Part shown: in pieces, positions 30,452-38,357 of the stretch
How positions within the stretch are numbered: position 1 is the stretch's first letter
How the letters are laid out: every line of letters begins with the position of its first letter
Source of the DNA: Alphaproteobacteria bacterium
GTDB taxonomy: Bacteria; Pseudomonadota; Alphaproteobacteria; Sphingomonadales; Kordiimonadaceae
Assembly (NCBI GenBank): GCA_006226495.1
Contig: SBGU01000052.1
Location: 1-64,000 of the forward strand
DNA length: 64,000 nucleotides
Direction: 5' to 3'
Position numbers and translations under genes: made by a program
The notes under the pieces: generated by a model
Seen by the model: the letters and a program-made list of their open reading frames with translations, nothing else
What the model was told of the DNA's origin: nothing
Database searches by the model: none

Positions 30452-31201
30452 ATGACAATTCCCCGGATGGTCCCCCGGTTGGCGCGGATGCAGGCCCCGA
30501 TGTTGCGCCTGATGCTGGGCCTGATGCTGGGCCTGACACTGGCCACCCTTTTTGCCCCCAGCCCGGTTGCCGCTGTCCCCGAAACGGCCGAGGCCGGCAA
30601 CCCCGGCGAAAAGGTGGGGCACCTGTCGGACCTGTTCCCGAAATATGACGACTATCTCGAGCTTGCCGAAGAACAGCAGCTCAGCTTCGCCCCCCTTTAT
30701 CGCCTGTCCTTCAAGGATGGCAGCCCGGCGAGCCTGATGATCAGTTTCGAGTTCGCGGGCCAGCGTTATCATTTTGCGCCATTGCCGGACGGCCTGGTGC
30801 TGTTCCGCCCCAGCCGCGCCATGCTGGCCGAAAACCCCGACCTCTGGGCCCGCGGGCCCGCCGGCAAGCTGAAGCCCGACCTGAAGATGGAAATCCTGGC
30901 CGGGCTCAGGCTACGCTACGACATGAAGGAATTGCACCGGCGCACTCATGACGCCTGGTCGGAGGCCAAGAAGCTGGACGGTTTCCTGTCCTTCTTTTCC
31001 GCGCGCCATTCAAAACTGCTGGTCGTCTTCCCCGACACCTGCCCCGACGCACGCTGGAGCGTGACCGGACGGGACGGCGAAGAGATCGCCGGCGGCAATG
31101 CGGTCGACGCCCGCGCCGAAGTGGACCTCGGCGTAAAGGCGATCCGCAAGGCCCGGGAACTGAGCCTCGCCTGCGTGCCCGAACGGCTGTTGCTCGACTG
31201 A
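30452..31201 (+). CDS. Hypothetical secreted protein
   Basis: Not recognised. The 249-residue product has a long signal peptide with a repeated hydrophobic core (LRLMLGLMLGLTLATLF) and probable cleavage after PVAA. The mature part has three segments: an acidic start (LFPKYDDYLELAEEQQ), a beta-rich middle with ISFEFAGQRYHFAPLPDGLVLF, and an alpha-helical end. Two cysteines (DTC, LAC) could pair. Possible starts are the first ATG or the internal ATG at residue 13 or 17. It precedes the alkyltransferase-like gene by 72 bases. Confidence 0.6.
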   Translation: MTIPRMVPRLARMQAPMLRLMLGLMLGLTLATLFAPSPVAAVPETAEAGNPGEKVGHLSDLFPKYDDYLELAEEQQLSFAPLYRLSFKDGSPASLMISFEFAGQRYHFAPLPDGLVLFRPSRAMLAENPDLWARGPAGKLKPDLKMEILAGLRLRYDMKELHRRTHDAWSEAKKLDGFLSFFSARHSKLLVVFPDTCPDARWSVTGRDGEEIAGGNAVDARAEVDLGVKAIRKARELSLACVPERLLLD

Positions 31202-31273
31202 ACGGCAAGCCCTGTTGCCTTTTGCCGGCCAATCGGGAAATCTGTCGCATATGCAACAAAAGCCTGCACCCAA

Positions 31274-31651
31274 ATGACCCGCAATTACGCCAGTTTTCCG
31301 GCCATCTATGAGCTTGTGCAACAGGTGCCGGAAGGCCAGGTCGCCAGTTATGGCATGATCGCCAGCCTGTTGCCCGGCGTCACCGCCCGCATTGTCGGTT
31401 TCGCCATGGCCGCCACACCGGACGACAGCATCCCCTGGCAGCGCATCATCAACAGCGCCGGCAAGATCAGCGAACGCCCGGGCATGAACCGCCAGCGCGA
31501 GCGGCTGGAAGCCGAAGGCATCAGCTTCAAAAAGTCCGGCGCGGCGGACTGGTCGAAACACCGCTGGCAGGGCCCAGGCGAAGACTGGCTGTCCAAAAAC
31601 GGTATCGAATTCATGGACTTCCTGGCCATACAAGCGCTGTGGCCGGGCTGA
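31274..31651 (+). CDS. Alkyltransferase-like protein (ATL)
   Basis: DNA-binding homologue of O6-alkylguanine-DNA alkyltransferase that flags alkylated guanine for nucleotide-excision repair. The 125-residue product has the HTH and Arg finger (GVTARIVGFAMA, R39), but the active-site PCHR is replaced by PWQR at 54-57, the defining change of ATL proteins. It therefore cannot accept alkyl groups. It ends one base before the convergent stop of the aryl-CoA monooxygenase gene. Confidence 0.9.
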   Translation: MTRNYASFPAIYELVQQVPEGQVASYGMIASLLPGVTARIVGFAMAATPDDSIPWQRIINSAGKISERPGMNRQRERLEAEGISFKKSGAADWSKHRWQGPGEDWLSKNGIEFMDFLAIQALWPG

Positions 31652-31652
31652 G

Positions 31653-33995
31653 CTAACCGGCGGCGCGCTTGTAATGGCGGCGGCTGGGCCTGAGCTTGCG
31701 CGCGGTCTCCAGCGCTTTTTCATTGTCCTTTTCCGCCTCGCGCAACTGCTGGCCTTCACCGGTTTTATACTGGATCGGCCAATGCGGGTCGGCCACACCA
31801 TAATGCGCCGCCGCGCGCCGGGTGAAGGCGGGATCGTTCAGATGCAGGCGCGCGAGCGCCACCAGGTCGGCCCGGCCGGCCGCCAGGATGGTGTTCACCT
31901 GCGCGGGTTCGGTGATGGCGCCGACGGTCATGACCGGCAGGCCCGAGACATGGCGCACATAATCGGCAAACGGCACCTGATACATACGGCCATAAACCGG
32001 CGTCTGGTGGGGCACCGTCTGGCCCGTGGAAACATCAAGCAAATCCACGCCCGCCGCCTTGAAGGCCAGCGCATAGACTTCCAAGTCGTGCCAGCCAACA
32101 CCGCCTGGCGCCCAGTCCCAGGCCGACAGGCGCACCGACATCGGCTTGTGCGCGGGCCATACGGCGCGCATGGCTTCGAACACCTCAACGGGATACCGCA
32201 CGCGGTTTTCGGCGCTGCCGCCATAGGCGTCGGTGCGGCTGTTGGTGAGCGGCGACAGGAAGCTTGCCAGCAGATAGCCGTGGGCGCAGTGCAGTTCGAT
32301 CATGTCGAAACCGGCCCGGTCGGCGCGTATGGTCATATCGACAAATTCATCGCGGATACGGTCCATGCCGTCGCGGTCCAATTCCGCAGGCACCGCATTC
32401 ACGCCATCCCGGAACGGGATGGCCGACGCCGACACCAGGGGCCAGTTGCCTTCGTCCTTCGGCAGGTCGGACCCATGTTTCGGATGTTTGGTCGAGCCCT
32501 TGCGCCCGGCATGGCCCACCTGCAGGCAAACCCTGGTGGCGCCGTTTTCATGGACAAAATCGACAATATCGCGCCAGGCCTGTTCCTGCGCATCGTTCCA
32601 GAGGCCGGGGCAATAGTCGGTGATACGGCCATCGGGCGACGGGCAGGTCATTTCCGTGAACAACAGGCCGGCACCGCCAATGCCGCGCGCGCCCAGATGC
32701 ACCTTGTGCCAGTCGGTCGGCACACCCCGGTCGGCGGAATATTGCGCCATGGGGGCGACCACGACCCTGTTCGTCAGGGTCAGGTCCCGAAGTTTCAGGG
32801 GTGTGAACATCGGCGTGGGCGCCTTGCCGTCAGCCGGGCGGGCATAGTCGGGCAGGCCCGCATAATATTCCTGCTCCACCGCCTTCAGGAAAGAAAAGTC
32901 GCGCAAGCCAACATTATCCCAGGTGATGCTTTTGGAACGCGACATCAATGCGAAAGCGAACTCAAAGCGCGGTTTGGCCATATGGCGGGCCATCTGCTCG
33001 AACCAGCGCAGCGAAACATCCGCCGCATGCTGGATGATCTCAACCGGCGTGCGGCGTGCGGCCTCATACCCCGCCAGCGCCGCGGTCACATCGCCCCTTG
33101 CGGCCACCACCGCATCGGACAGGCCGATCGCACATTCCATGGCCAGCTTGGTGCCGGACCCGATGGACCAGTGTGCCGAAGCCTTGGCGTCGCCCAGAAG
33201 CACCATGTTGCCAACCGACCAGTTTTTGCAGCTCACACGCGGGAACTGGCGCCAGATGGACCGGTTGGTGACAAGGCCATGGCCATCGAGTTCATCCGCG
33301 AACACACCTTCGAGAAAACGCGCGCTTTCATCCTCCGACATGTCCGCAAACCCGCAGGCGGCGAAGGTTTCCGGCGTGCATTCGATCACCCAGGTTGACC
33401 GGCCCGCTTCATATTCATAGGTGTGTGCGCAGAAATGCCCTTCGGGCGTTTCCTTGAAGAAAAAGGTGAAGGCATCCAGAGGCTTTGTGGAACCCATCCA
33501 GGTGAAACGGTTCTTGCGGTTTTCGACCGTGCGGCCAAAGGCTTCGGCATTTGCTTCACGGATGGCGCTGCCGATACCATCGGCGACCACGATCAGGTCG
33601 CGGCCCGGCAGGTCTTCCTGCAGGCGGGCCGGATCGAGCCGTCGCCCGAAGCTGAGTTTCACGCCAACCTCGCGGCAGCGGCGGGTGAGGATATCGAGGA
33701 GCTTGAAGCGCGAACAACCGGCGAAGCCGTTGCCCCCGATGACCGTGCGGTCGCCCCGGTGGCTGACGACAATATCTTCCCAATAGGCGAAATGGCCGCG
33801 GATCAGGTCGTAACTTTCAGGGTCGGCGGCAAAAAATTCGTCGAGGGTTTCGTCCGAAAACACCACGCCGAAGCCGAAGGTATCGCCTTCCCGGTTCTGT
33901 TCGATGACCTCGATATCATAATCGGGGCAGGCTTTTTTGGTCAGAAGCGCAAAATAGAGGCCGCCCGGGCCGCCGCCAACAACGCTGATCTTCAT
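31653..33995 (-). CDS. Bifunctional aryl-CoA monooxygenase/reductase (2-aminobenzoyl-CoA or salicylyl-CoA type)
   Basis: Two-domain flavoenzyme of 780 residues. Residues 1-390 form an FAD monooxygenase (GGGPGGLYFALL at the N-terminus, LLGDAKASAHWSIGSGTKLA near 270). Residues 400-760 form an Old Yellow Enzyme type oxidoreductase (APMAQYSADRGVPTDWH, HCAHGYLLASFLSPLTNSR). This fusion is known from 2-aminobenzoyl-CoA monooxygenase/reductase of Azoarcus and from proteins annotated as salicylyl-CoA 5-hydroxylase. The first hydroxylates and then reduces the ring of an aryl-CoA. RidA overlaps its start by ATGA. Substrate is inferred from family and neighbours. Confidence 0.85.
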   Translation of the reverse strand: MKISVVGGGPGGLYFALLTKKACPDYDIEVIEQNREGDTFGFGVVFSDETLDEFFAADPESYDLIRGHFAYWEDIVVSHRGDRTVIGGNGFAGCSRFKLLDILTRRCREVGVKLSFGRRLDPARLQEDLPGRDLIVVADGIGSAIREANAEAFGRTVENRKNRFTWMGSTKPLDAFTFFFKETPEGHFCAHTYEYEAGRSTWVIECTPETFAACGFADMSEDESARFLEGVFADELDGHGLVTNRSIWRQFPRVSCKNWSVGNMVLLGDAKASAHWSIGSGTKLAMECAIGLSDAVVAARGDVTAALAGYEAARRTPVEIIQHAADVSLRWFEQMARHMAKPRFEFAFALMSRSKSITWDNVGLRDFSFLKAVEQEYYAGLPDYARPADGKAPTPMFTPLKLRDLTLTNRVVVAPMAQYSADRGVPTDWHKVHLGARGIGGAGLLFTEMTCPSPDGRITDYCPGLWNDAQEQAWRDIVDFVHENGATRVCLQVGHAGRKGSTKHPKHGSDLPKDEGNWPLVSASAIPFRDGVNAVPAELDRDGMDRIRDEFVDMTIRADRAGFDMIELHCAHGYLLASFLSPLTNSRTDAYGGSAENRVRYPVEVFEAMRAVWPAHKPMSVRLSAWDWAPGGVGWHDLEVYALAFKAAGVDLLDVSTGQTVPHQTPVYGRMYQVPFADYVRHVSGLPVMTVGAITEPAQVNTILAAGRADLVALARLHLNDPAFTRRAAAHYGVADPHWPIQYKTGEGQQLREAEKDNEKALETARKLRPSRRHYKRAAG

Positions 33996-34396
33996 TGTCC
34001 GGTCTCCATGGGCAGCACCGCCGTGGTTTCGATTTCAACCAGCGCCTTCGCCTCCATGAGCGCCGACACCGCGACACAGGCCATGGCCGGATAGTTTTTC
34101 CCCATCAGCTCGCGCCAGACTGCGCCCATACCCTTGAGGTTGGCGAGATACATGTCGCGATCGGTGACATACCAGGTCATGCGCACGATATGTTCGGGTC
34201 CGGCGCCCGCGGCCTGCAGCACCGCAAGGGTGTTCACGAGGGTCTGCCGAAGCTGGCCCAGGAAATCATCCGCCTCGAACACGCCTTCCGGGGTCCAGCC
34301 GATCTGGCCGGCGACAAACACCATGCGGCCCTCGGCCAGGATGCCGTTGGAATAGCCCGACGGGCGTGGCCAGCCTTCCGGCAGCAGGGTTTTCAT
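33992..34396 (-). CDS. RidA family enamine/imine deaminase-like protein
   Basis: The 134-residue product shows the RidA fold pattern: SNGILAEGRMVFVAGQIGW, QTLVNTLAVLQAAGAGPEHIVRM and YPAMACVAVSALMEAKALVEIE. RidA proteins hydrolyse reactive enamines and imines. Coupling by ATGA on both sides, to the thioesterase upstream and the monooxygenase downstream, suggests it clears the enamine made from an aminobenzoyl-CoA. The canonical catalytic arginine segment appears as MACVAVSAL rather than R-S-C-V, so activity should not be taken for granted. Confidence 0.85.
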   Translation of the reverse strand: MKTLLPEGWPRPSGYSNGILAEGRMVFVAGQIGWTPEGVFEADDFLGQLRQTLVNTLAVLQAAGAGPEHIVRMTWYVTDRDMYLANLKGMGAVWRELMGKNYPAMACVAVSALMEAKALVEIETTAVLPMETGQ

Positions 34397-34827
34397 GGCG
34401 TTATGTCCTTTTCTTCTGTTGCCATCCAGCGGCCCATGGCGGCACGCATATCGTCGGGCCAGGGCAGCGCGGCCCCGCTGGCCATGTCCATATGCACGAT
34501 CACCAGCTTCACCTTCAGCCGGTCTTCGCTATCTGCGCGGGCGGCGACAGCCAGATGGCAACTGGATGCGCCAAGGCGGGTGACCGCAAGGCTGAAGGTC
34601 AGCCTGTCGTGCATACGGCTGGGTTTCAGGAAATCGGCTTCGATATGGGCCGTGGGCACGGCGCGCTGTTCGTCTATGTGCAGGTGTTTGAAATCGAAGC
34701 CCAGGCCTTCGCCGAACCAGTCTTCGACCAGGTCGTTGATCAGCCCGAAATAGCGCGGATAGAACATGATGCCAGCCGCGTCCGTGTGCGCGAATCGGAC
34801 CTGAACCTGTTTTTCAAACGCTGCCAT
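34393..34827 (-). CDS. Hotdog-fold acyl-CoA thioesterase (4-hydroxybenzoyl-CoA thioesterase type)
   Basis: The 144-residue product begins with a strand and the motif FAHTDAAGIMFYPRYFGLIND, with the catalytic aspartate of the 4HBT family in HTDAAGI. SRMHDRLTFSLAVTRLGASS follows. It probably releases a CoA intermediate or rescues trapped CoA in the aryl-CoA pathway. It is the first gene of the block-A operon, 20 bases downstream of the 42-bp palindrome. Confidence 0.85.
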   Translation of the reverse strand: MAAFEKQVQVRFAHTDAAGIMFYPRYFGLINDLVEDWFGEGLGFDFKHLHIDEQRAVPTAHIEADFLKPSRMHDRLTFSLAVTRLGASSCHLAVAARADSEDRLKVKLVIVHMDMASGAALPWPDDMRAAMGRWMATEEKDITP

Positions 34828-34846
34828 TGTGCCTTCCCAGCCCGAA

Positions 34847-34888
34847 TTGTTGAGAAATTATTTTAGCACTAAATTAATTTCTCAACAA
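34847..34888 (-). promoter_or_regulatory. 42-bp palindromic operator upstream of the thioesterase operon
   Basis: Outer arms TTGTTGAGAAATTA and TAATTTCTCAACAA are perfect inverted repeats around the inner palindrome TTTAGCACTAAA; 19 of 21 base pairs match, with both arms centred on the same point. The inner 17 bases recur upstream of the SDR-MarR operon at 43243-43259. It sits directly before the thioesterase start. Likely the binding site of the MarR regulator in block B. Confidence 0.8.
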
Positions 34889-34926
34889 GGCATGTCATCC
34901 CGCTGCCGGAACGGTGTTCAAATAGC

Positions 34927-34959
34927 AAAAAATCCCGGTTTTCGGGGCAAAAACGGGAT
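34927..34959 (-). terminator. Leftward terminator hairpin without a leftward gene upstream
   Basis: On the minus strand the stem ATCCCG / CGGGAT, extended by T-A pairs, closes a GC-rich loop and is followed by TTTTTT. The gene to its right (35065-35685) runs rightward, so nothing seen here needs this terminator. It may insulate the block-A promoter. Confidence 0.55.
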
Positions 34960-35064
34960 CAGGTGAAAAAAGCTTGTGCGGCCCCGATACCATGGTTGTG
35001 CGATAATGCGCCCAGTGGTTGTCTGCCCGCGCGGCGGGCGGAGCCCCCATGGGAGCTATACAAA

Positions 35065-35685
35065 ATGCGTATCCTGATCCTGGTAGCAGCCACCGGCATG
35101 CTGGTAGGGTTCAACTCCAGCCTGCCCGGCCTTCAGCCGGCAGCCAATGCCCAGACCTTAACTGCCGAACAAACCCTTCAGGCCCAGATTTCCGCCCTCG
35201 CCCGCGCCGGCGATACGGCTGGCCTTTCGGCCCTGATCGACCGCGAGGTAACGGCCGGGCGGGCGGACATGCTGGCCAATATCGCCGAAAGTCTCGCGGA
35301 TATGGGCCTGACGATCGCAGGCGCCGACCCTGATGGTGCCACGGCCTTTGAGCTGGCCGCCATTCAGATTACCGGCAATGCCACCGTGCGCAGCCGCAAG
35401 CCCGGCCTGATCGCCACCGTCGGCCGTGCCGCGGGCCAGGTGCAGGCCCGGCTGGCAAGCTCGAGCCCGGCCAATGCAGCGCTGATTGCCGGTGCCGTTG
35501 CAGGCGCCAACCTTTCGGACCTGAGCCTCGCCTACAACCAGGGTGTCACGGCCTATGCCAGCACCAACCAGTCGACTGGTTCGACCGCGGGAGCAGGCAA
35601 TACAAGCAGGAATACCGGCAGTACGTCCGGGAGCGAAACCCCGGTCATCGTGCTCGAGAACCCGGATCAGGCCAGCCCGACCTGA
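35065..35685 (+). CDS. Secreted protein with ENPDQ-SPT tail (paralogue A)
   Basis: Not recognised. The 206-residue product has a signal peptide (ILILVAATGMLVGF...ANA-QT), a helical repeat-like middle (LQAQISALARAGDTAGLSAL, then MLANIAESLADMG and AGADPDG), a Ser/Thr/Gly linker with TGST repeats, and the C-terminal tail PVIVLENPDQASPT. A paralogue at 43442-44101 has the same architecture and a nearly identical tail. It stands upstream of gmd-fcl. The first ATG of the open frame is 34 codons further up but the signal peptide starts at MRILILV. Confidence 0.65.
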   Translation: MRILILVAATGMLVGFNSSLPGLQPAANAQTLTAEQTLQAQISALARAGDTAGLSALIDREVTAGRADMLANIAESLADMGLTIAGADPDGATAFELAAIQITGNATVRSRKPGLIATVGRAAGQVQARLASSSPANAALIAGAVAGANLSDLSLAYNQGVTAYASTNQSTGSTAGAGNTSRNTGSTSGSETPVIVLENPDQASPT

Positions 35686-35851
35686 TATCAGCCCCCGCCG
35701 GCGCCCGATATGCCGGCATGATTTTGGCCTGAACCCCAATGGTTTCGCCCATTTGCAAGTTTATTATTGCGGTGGGCGAAGCCACAGGCTTTATATGGAC
35801 CCGAACCTGATGGGCAGTTTTATTCAAATTCGATAATTTTTGGGGATTTCA

Positions 35852-36916
35852 GTGGCTAAAGTCGCGTTGATAACCGGTGTTACGGGGCAGGATGGGTCCT
35901 ATCTCAGTGAATTGCTTCTGGCGAAGGGCTATGAAGTGCATGGCATCAAACGCCGCTCTTCGTCCTTCAACACCGCACGGGTCGATCATCTCTATAACGA
36001 CCCGCATCTCGGCAAGCCGAATTTCCGCCTGCATTTTGGCGATATGACGGATTCCACCAACCTGATCCGCCTGGTGCAGGAAATCCAGCCGGACGAGATT
36101 TATAACCTTGCCGCCCAAAGCCATGTGCATGTGAGCTTCGAAACCGCGGAATATACCGCGAATGCCGACGGCATCGGCACACTACGGCTTCTGGAAGCCA
36201 TCCGCATGATGAAGCTTGAGGACAAGACCCGCTTCTACCAGGCGTCCACGTCCGAGCTTTATGGCCTGGTGCAGGAAGTGCCGCAACGGGAAACGACCCC
36301 CTTCTATCCGCGTTCGCCTTATGCCGCCGCCAAGCTTTATGCCTACTGGATTACGGTCAACTACCGCGAAGCTTACGGCATGCACGCCTCGAACGGGGTG
36401 CTGTTCAACCATGAAAGCCCGCGCCGGGGTGAAACCTTCGTTACCCGCAAGATCACCCGCGCCGTCGCCGCCATCGAATGCGGCCTGCAGGATACGCTCT
36501 ATCTCGGCAACCTGGATGCCAAGCGCGACTGGGGCCATGCCCGCGACTATGTCGAAGGCATGTGGCGCATCATGCAGACCGACAAGGGCGACGATTATGT
36601 GCTGGCCACGGGCGAAACCCATGCCGTGCGTGAATTTGTCGAACTGGCGTTCGCCGAGGTTGGCCGCACCATCGAATGGCAGGGCACCGGTGTCGATGAA
36701 ATCGGCGTTGACACCAAATCCGGCCAGGCGCTGGTGCGCATCGACCCGCGTTATTTCCGCCCGACCGAGGTGGACCTTTTGCTGGGTGACCCCGCCAAGG
36801 CACACCGCGAACTGGGCTGGAAACACACCACCAGCTTCCAGGACCTGGTGAAGGAAATGGTTGAAGCCGACCTCGCGAACGCCCGCAAGAACAGCAAGCA
36901 GGGCCATTCCGAATGA
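35852..36916 (+). CDS. gmd: GDP-mannose 4,6-dehydratase
   Basis: NADP-dependent conversion of GDP-mannose to GDP-4-keto-6-deoxymannose, the first step towards GDP-L-fucose. The 354-residue product from the GTG start has the Rossmann motif [15 protein letters not shown], the typical [11 protein letters not shown] region, and the catalytic YxxxK in [12 protein letters not shown]. The SELYG serine/threonine segment is also present. The alternative TTG start is four codons upstream. It overlaps fcl by ATGA. Confidence 0.95.
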   Translation: MAKVALITGVTGQDGSYLSELLLAKGYEVHGIKRRSSSFNTARVDHLYNDPHLGKPNFRLHFGDMTDSTNLIRLVQEIQPDEIYNLAAQSHVHVSFETAEYTANADGIGTLRLLEAIRMMKLEDKTRFYQASTSELYGLVQEVPQRETTPFYPRSPYAAAKLYAYWITVNYREAYGMHASNGVLFNHESPRRGETFVTRKITRAVAAIECGLQDTLYLGNLDAKRDWGHARDYVEGMWRIMQTDKGDDYVLATGETHAVREFVELAFAEVGRTIEWQGTGVDEIGVDTKSGQALVRIDPRYFRPTEVDLLLGDPAKAHRELGWKHTTSFQDLVKEMVEADLANARKNSKQGHSE

Positions 36917-37863
36917 CCCCGCCGATCTACGACCTGGCCGGCAAACGGGTGGTCGTCGCCGGACACCGGGGCATGGTGGGCGCGGCAACCGCCCGCCGGC
37001 TGGCCACTGAAGGCTGCACGGTCATCCCCATGGGGCGCGACCAGGTCGACCTCCGCCGCCAGGCTGAGGTGGACGAATTCCTGAAGGATACAAAGGCAGA
37101 CGCGCTGGTGCTGGCGGCCGCCAAGGTGGGCGGCATCATGGCGAACGCCACCTATCCGGCCGATTTCCTGTATGACAATCTGGCCATCGAGACCAACATC
37201 ATCCATGGCGCGCACCTGGCCGGCATCGGCAAGCTGCTGTTCCTGGGTTCGAGCTGCATCTACCCCAAGCTTGCGCCCCAGCCGATGACCGAAGACGCAC
37301 TGCTGACCGGCCCCCTGGAGCCGACCAACGAATGGTACGCCATTGCCAAGATCGCCGGCATCAAGCTGTGCCAGGCCTACCGGGCGCAATATGGCGCCGA
37401 TTATATCTCGGCCATGCCGACCAACCTGTATGGCCCCGGCGACAATTATAACCTGGAATCGAGCCATGTGATCCCGGCGCTCATTCGCAAGGCGCACATG
37501 GCGCGCGAAAGCGGCGCCAAATCCATGGAAATCTGGGGCACGGGCACGCCGCTTCGGGAATTCCTGCATGCGGACGACTGCGCGGACGCCTTGGTACACC
37601 TGTTGAAACATTATTCCGACGCACCGCATGTGAATGTGGGCTCTGGCTCGGAAATCACCATCGGCGACCTGGCCCGCATGGTCATGGAGGTGGTCGGCTT
37701 CAAGGGCGACCTGGTGTGCGACACCACAAAACCCGACGGCACGCCAAGGAAGCTGATGGACGGCGCGCGCCTTGCCGCCATGGGCTGGCAGCCGAAAATC
37801 GGCCTGCGTGAAGGCCTCGCCCACGCCTACCGCTGTTTCCTTGAGGAACAGGGCCGCCGCTGA
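36913..37863 (+). CDS. fcl: GDP-L-fucose synthase
   Basis: Epimerase/reductase that makes GDP-L-fucose from the Gmd product. The 316-residue product has [13 protein letters not shown] at the N-terminus, the [12 protein letters not shown] segment, and the catalytic tyrosine/lysine pair in [11 protein letters not shown]. It overlaps gmd by four bases. The fucose is presumably used by the polysaccharide locus 7 kb downstream. Confidence 0.95.
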   Translation: MTPPIYDLAGKRVVVAGHRGMVGAATARRLATEGCTVIPMGRDQVDLRRQAEVDEFLKDTKADALVLAAAKVGGIMANATYPADFLYDNLAIETNIIHGAHLAGIGKLLFLGSSCIYPKLAPQPMTEDALLTGPLEPTNEWYAIAKIAGIKLCQAYRAQYGADYISAMPTNLYGPGDNYNLESSHVIPALIRKAHMARESGAKSMEIWGTGTPLREFLHADDCADALVHLLKHYSDAPHVNVGSGSEITIGDLARMVMEVVGFKGDLVCDTTKPDGTPRKLMDGARLAAMGWQPKIGLREGLAHAYRCFLEEQGRR

Positions 37864-38041
37864 GGCGTGCCCAAAACCGGCCCAAAACTGGCCCAACTGG
37901 GCCAGACCATGCCGCCTTTATGGTGCCTTTATGGCGGCGGCATGTGGGTCCAATCGACTTTTCATGCCGCCCGGCCCAGCATCAGCAGGCTAATGACGGG
38001 GTTCAGCAATCAGGCCATGCCCCGAATACGAGGGGCATATC

Positions 38042-38341
38042 ATGAACCGCAGCATCCTTCTGGCAACCGCCGCCTGCCTGGCACTGGGCGCCTGCAACGA
38101 CCTTCCCGACAATCCGGAAAGCAGCTTTGCCGCCATCGGCTCGGGCGAGGCCCTGGGCACACCGATTGCACAGCGACAAGAGGCCACCGCACCCGCGCGC
38201 GCCATCCCGGTCCGGGGTTGTGAACCGGCGCTGATCCAGCAATATGCGGCATCCCTGGGGGTGGCCCCGCGACCGGAGCCCAAAAGGCCTGAACCGGCGC
38301 CGGTTTATGACGGCGCCGGCCCGAGCCGCATGGCGGAATAG
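38042..38341 (+). CDS. Small predicted lipoprotein
   Basis: The 99-residue product has a lipoprotein signal peptide (MNRSILLATAACLALGAC) with lipobox LALG-AC, so Cys18 is the probable lipidation site. The mature part is Ala/Pro/Glu-rich with one further cysteine in RGCEPAL, then a proline-rich end (APRPEPKRPEPAP). Not recognised beyond this. It ends 16 bases before the convergent stop of the aryl-CoA ligase. Confidence 0.65.
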   Translation: MNRSILLATAACLALGACNDLPDNPESSFAAIGSGEALGTPIAQRQEATAPARAIPVRGCEPALIQQYAASLGVAPRPEPKRPEPAPVYDGAGPSRMAE

Positions 38342-38357
38342 GCCATGGCAAACGCCC

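Noticed and set aside
30490-30545. Short tandem CTGATGCTGGGC repeat
   Set aside because: It only encodes the repetitive LMLGLMLGL core of a signal peptide.
35002-35007. GATAAT as a -10 box for secreted paralogue A
   Set aside because: No -35 element at a usable spacing was seen, so the promoter cannot be supported.
37908-37944. Inverted repeat CATGCCGCC / GGCGGCATG after fcl
   Set aside because: Nine-base arms with a 19-base loop and no T run; not convincing as a terminator and explained by local GC-rich repetition.
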